Assembly (NCBI GenBank): GCA_028280415.1
Contig: JANQLV010000050.1
Location: 1-64,000, forward strand
From: Saprospiraceae bacterium
GTDB lineage: Bacteria; Bacteroidota; Bacteroidia; Chitinophagales; Saprospiraceae
Direction: 5' to 3'
DNA: 64,000 bases
In this document: positions 63,991-64,000 of the stretch, in pieces
How the letters are laid out: each line of letters begins with the position of its first letter
How positions within the stretch are numbered: position 1 is the stretch's first letter
The notes under the pieces: generated by a model
The model's input: the letters and a program-made list of their open reading frames with translations, nothing else
Database searches by the model: none
What the model was told of the DNA's origin: nothing
Made by a program: the position numbers and the translations under genes

Positions 63991-64000
63991 ATGTCAAAAA
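63991..64000 (+). CDS. Possible start of a gene running off the right edge
   Basis: ATG TCA AAA ... at 63991 begins an open frame at the edge of the window after a T-rich stretch. Only three codons are visible, so this is a weak suggestion. The 170 bp between gldB and this point contain no other feature. Confidence 0.2.

Overview
The window is a contiguous piece of a Bacteroidota chromosome, most like the Saprospiria (Lewinella/Haliscomenobacter-type) by gene content. This assignment rests on recognition, not on a tree. Supporting signs are several exported proteins ending in type A C-terminal sorting domains of the type IX secretion system (T9SS), a GldB-type lipoprotein, a PorT-like barrel, Bacteroidota-style promoters (TTTG-N19-TAnnTTTG), TTG and GTG starts, very weak Shine-Dalgarno sequences and an AT-rich base composition.

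Region 1 (1-12.3 kb) reads leftward: a two-component propeller histidine kinase, a canonical LytTR response regulator, a second LytTR protein whose receiver has lost its phosphoacceptor Asp, and the first 1400 residues of a very large secreted modular adhesin that runs off the left edge. Divergent from these is the most unusual gene of the window (9900-12272). It is a ClpC-derived protein that keeps the Clp-N domain and one AAA fold, has lost every catalytic motif and the whole second AAA ring, and ends in a helical module that looks like effector-associated domain 11 (EAD11) of bacterial conflict systems.

Region 2 (12.3-32.8 kb) holds a 2851-residue calcium-type (TSP3) repeat protein with a 579-residue internal duplication, a TPR/multi-PAS histidine kinase with a NarL-type regulator and another inactive stand-alone receiver, an exported MORN-repeat/caspase protein, a DUF4920 lipoprotein, and an accessory stretch. 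That stretch contains a 45-aa peptide ORF with a leader hairpin and its own terminator, a helical-repeat protein of unknown function, and two tandem copies of a 118-nt tRNA-like RNA element with an abnormally long variable region.

Region 3 (32.8-46.9 kb) carries mostly housekeeping and envelope genes: a GH113-like glycosidase, a DUF819 membrane protein, lspA, DinB proteins (one fused to a cupin), a GNAT acetyltransferase, a lectin-OmpA fusion, T9SS cargo, two lipoproteins, dodecin and thrS. Degraded T9SS sorting-domain fragments are scattered nearby.

Region 4 (46.9-54.1 kb) is a leftward gene set: ECF sigma factor, HPF-like protein, ABC exporter with a strongly altered ATPase, HlyD-type fusion protein, hotdog thioesterase and TolC-type outer membrane protein. 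It looks like a type-1-like export system under its own sigma factor. A TPR protein is transcribed divergently from it.

Region 5 (54.1-64 kb) has nadE, dnaX, a Crp/Fnr regulator, pyrD, a 52-aa membrane peptide, nadC, a PorT-like barrel and gldB, and is ordinary core genome.
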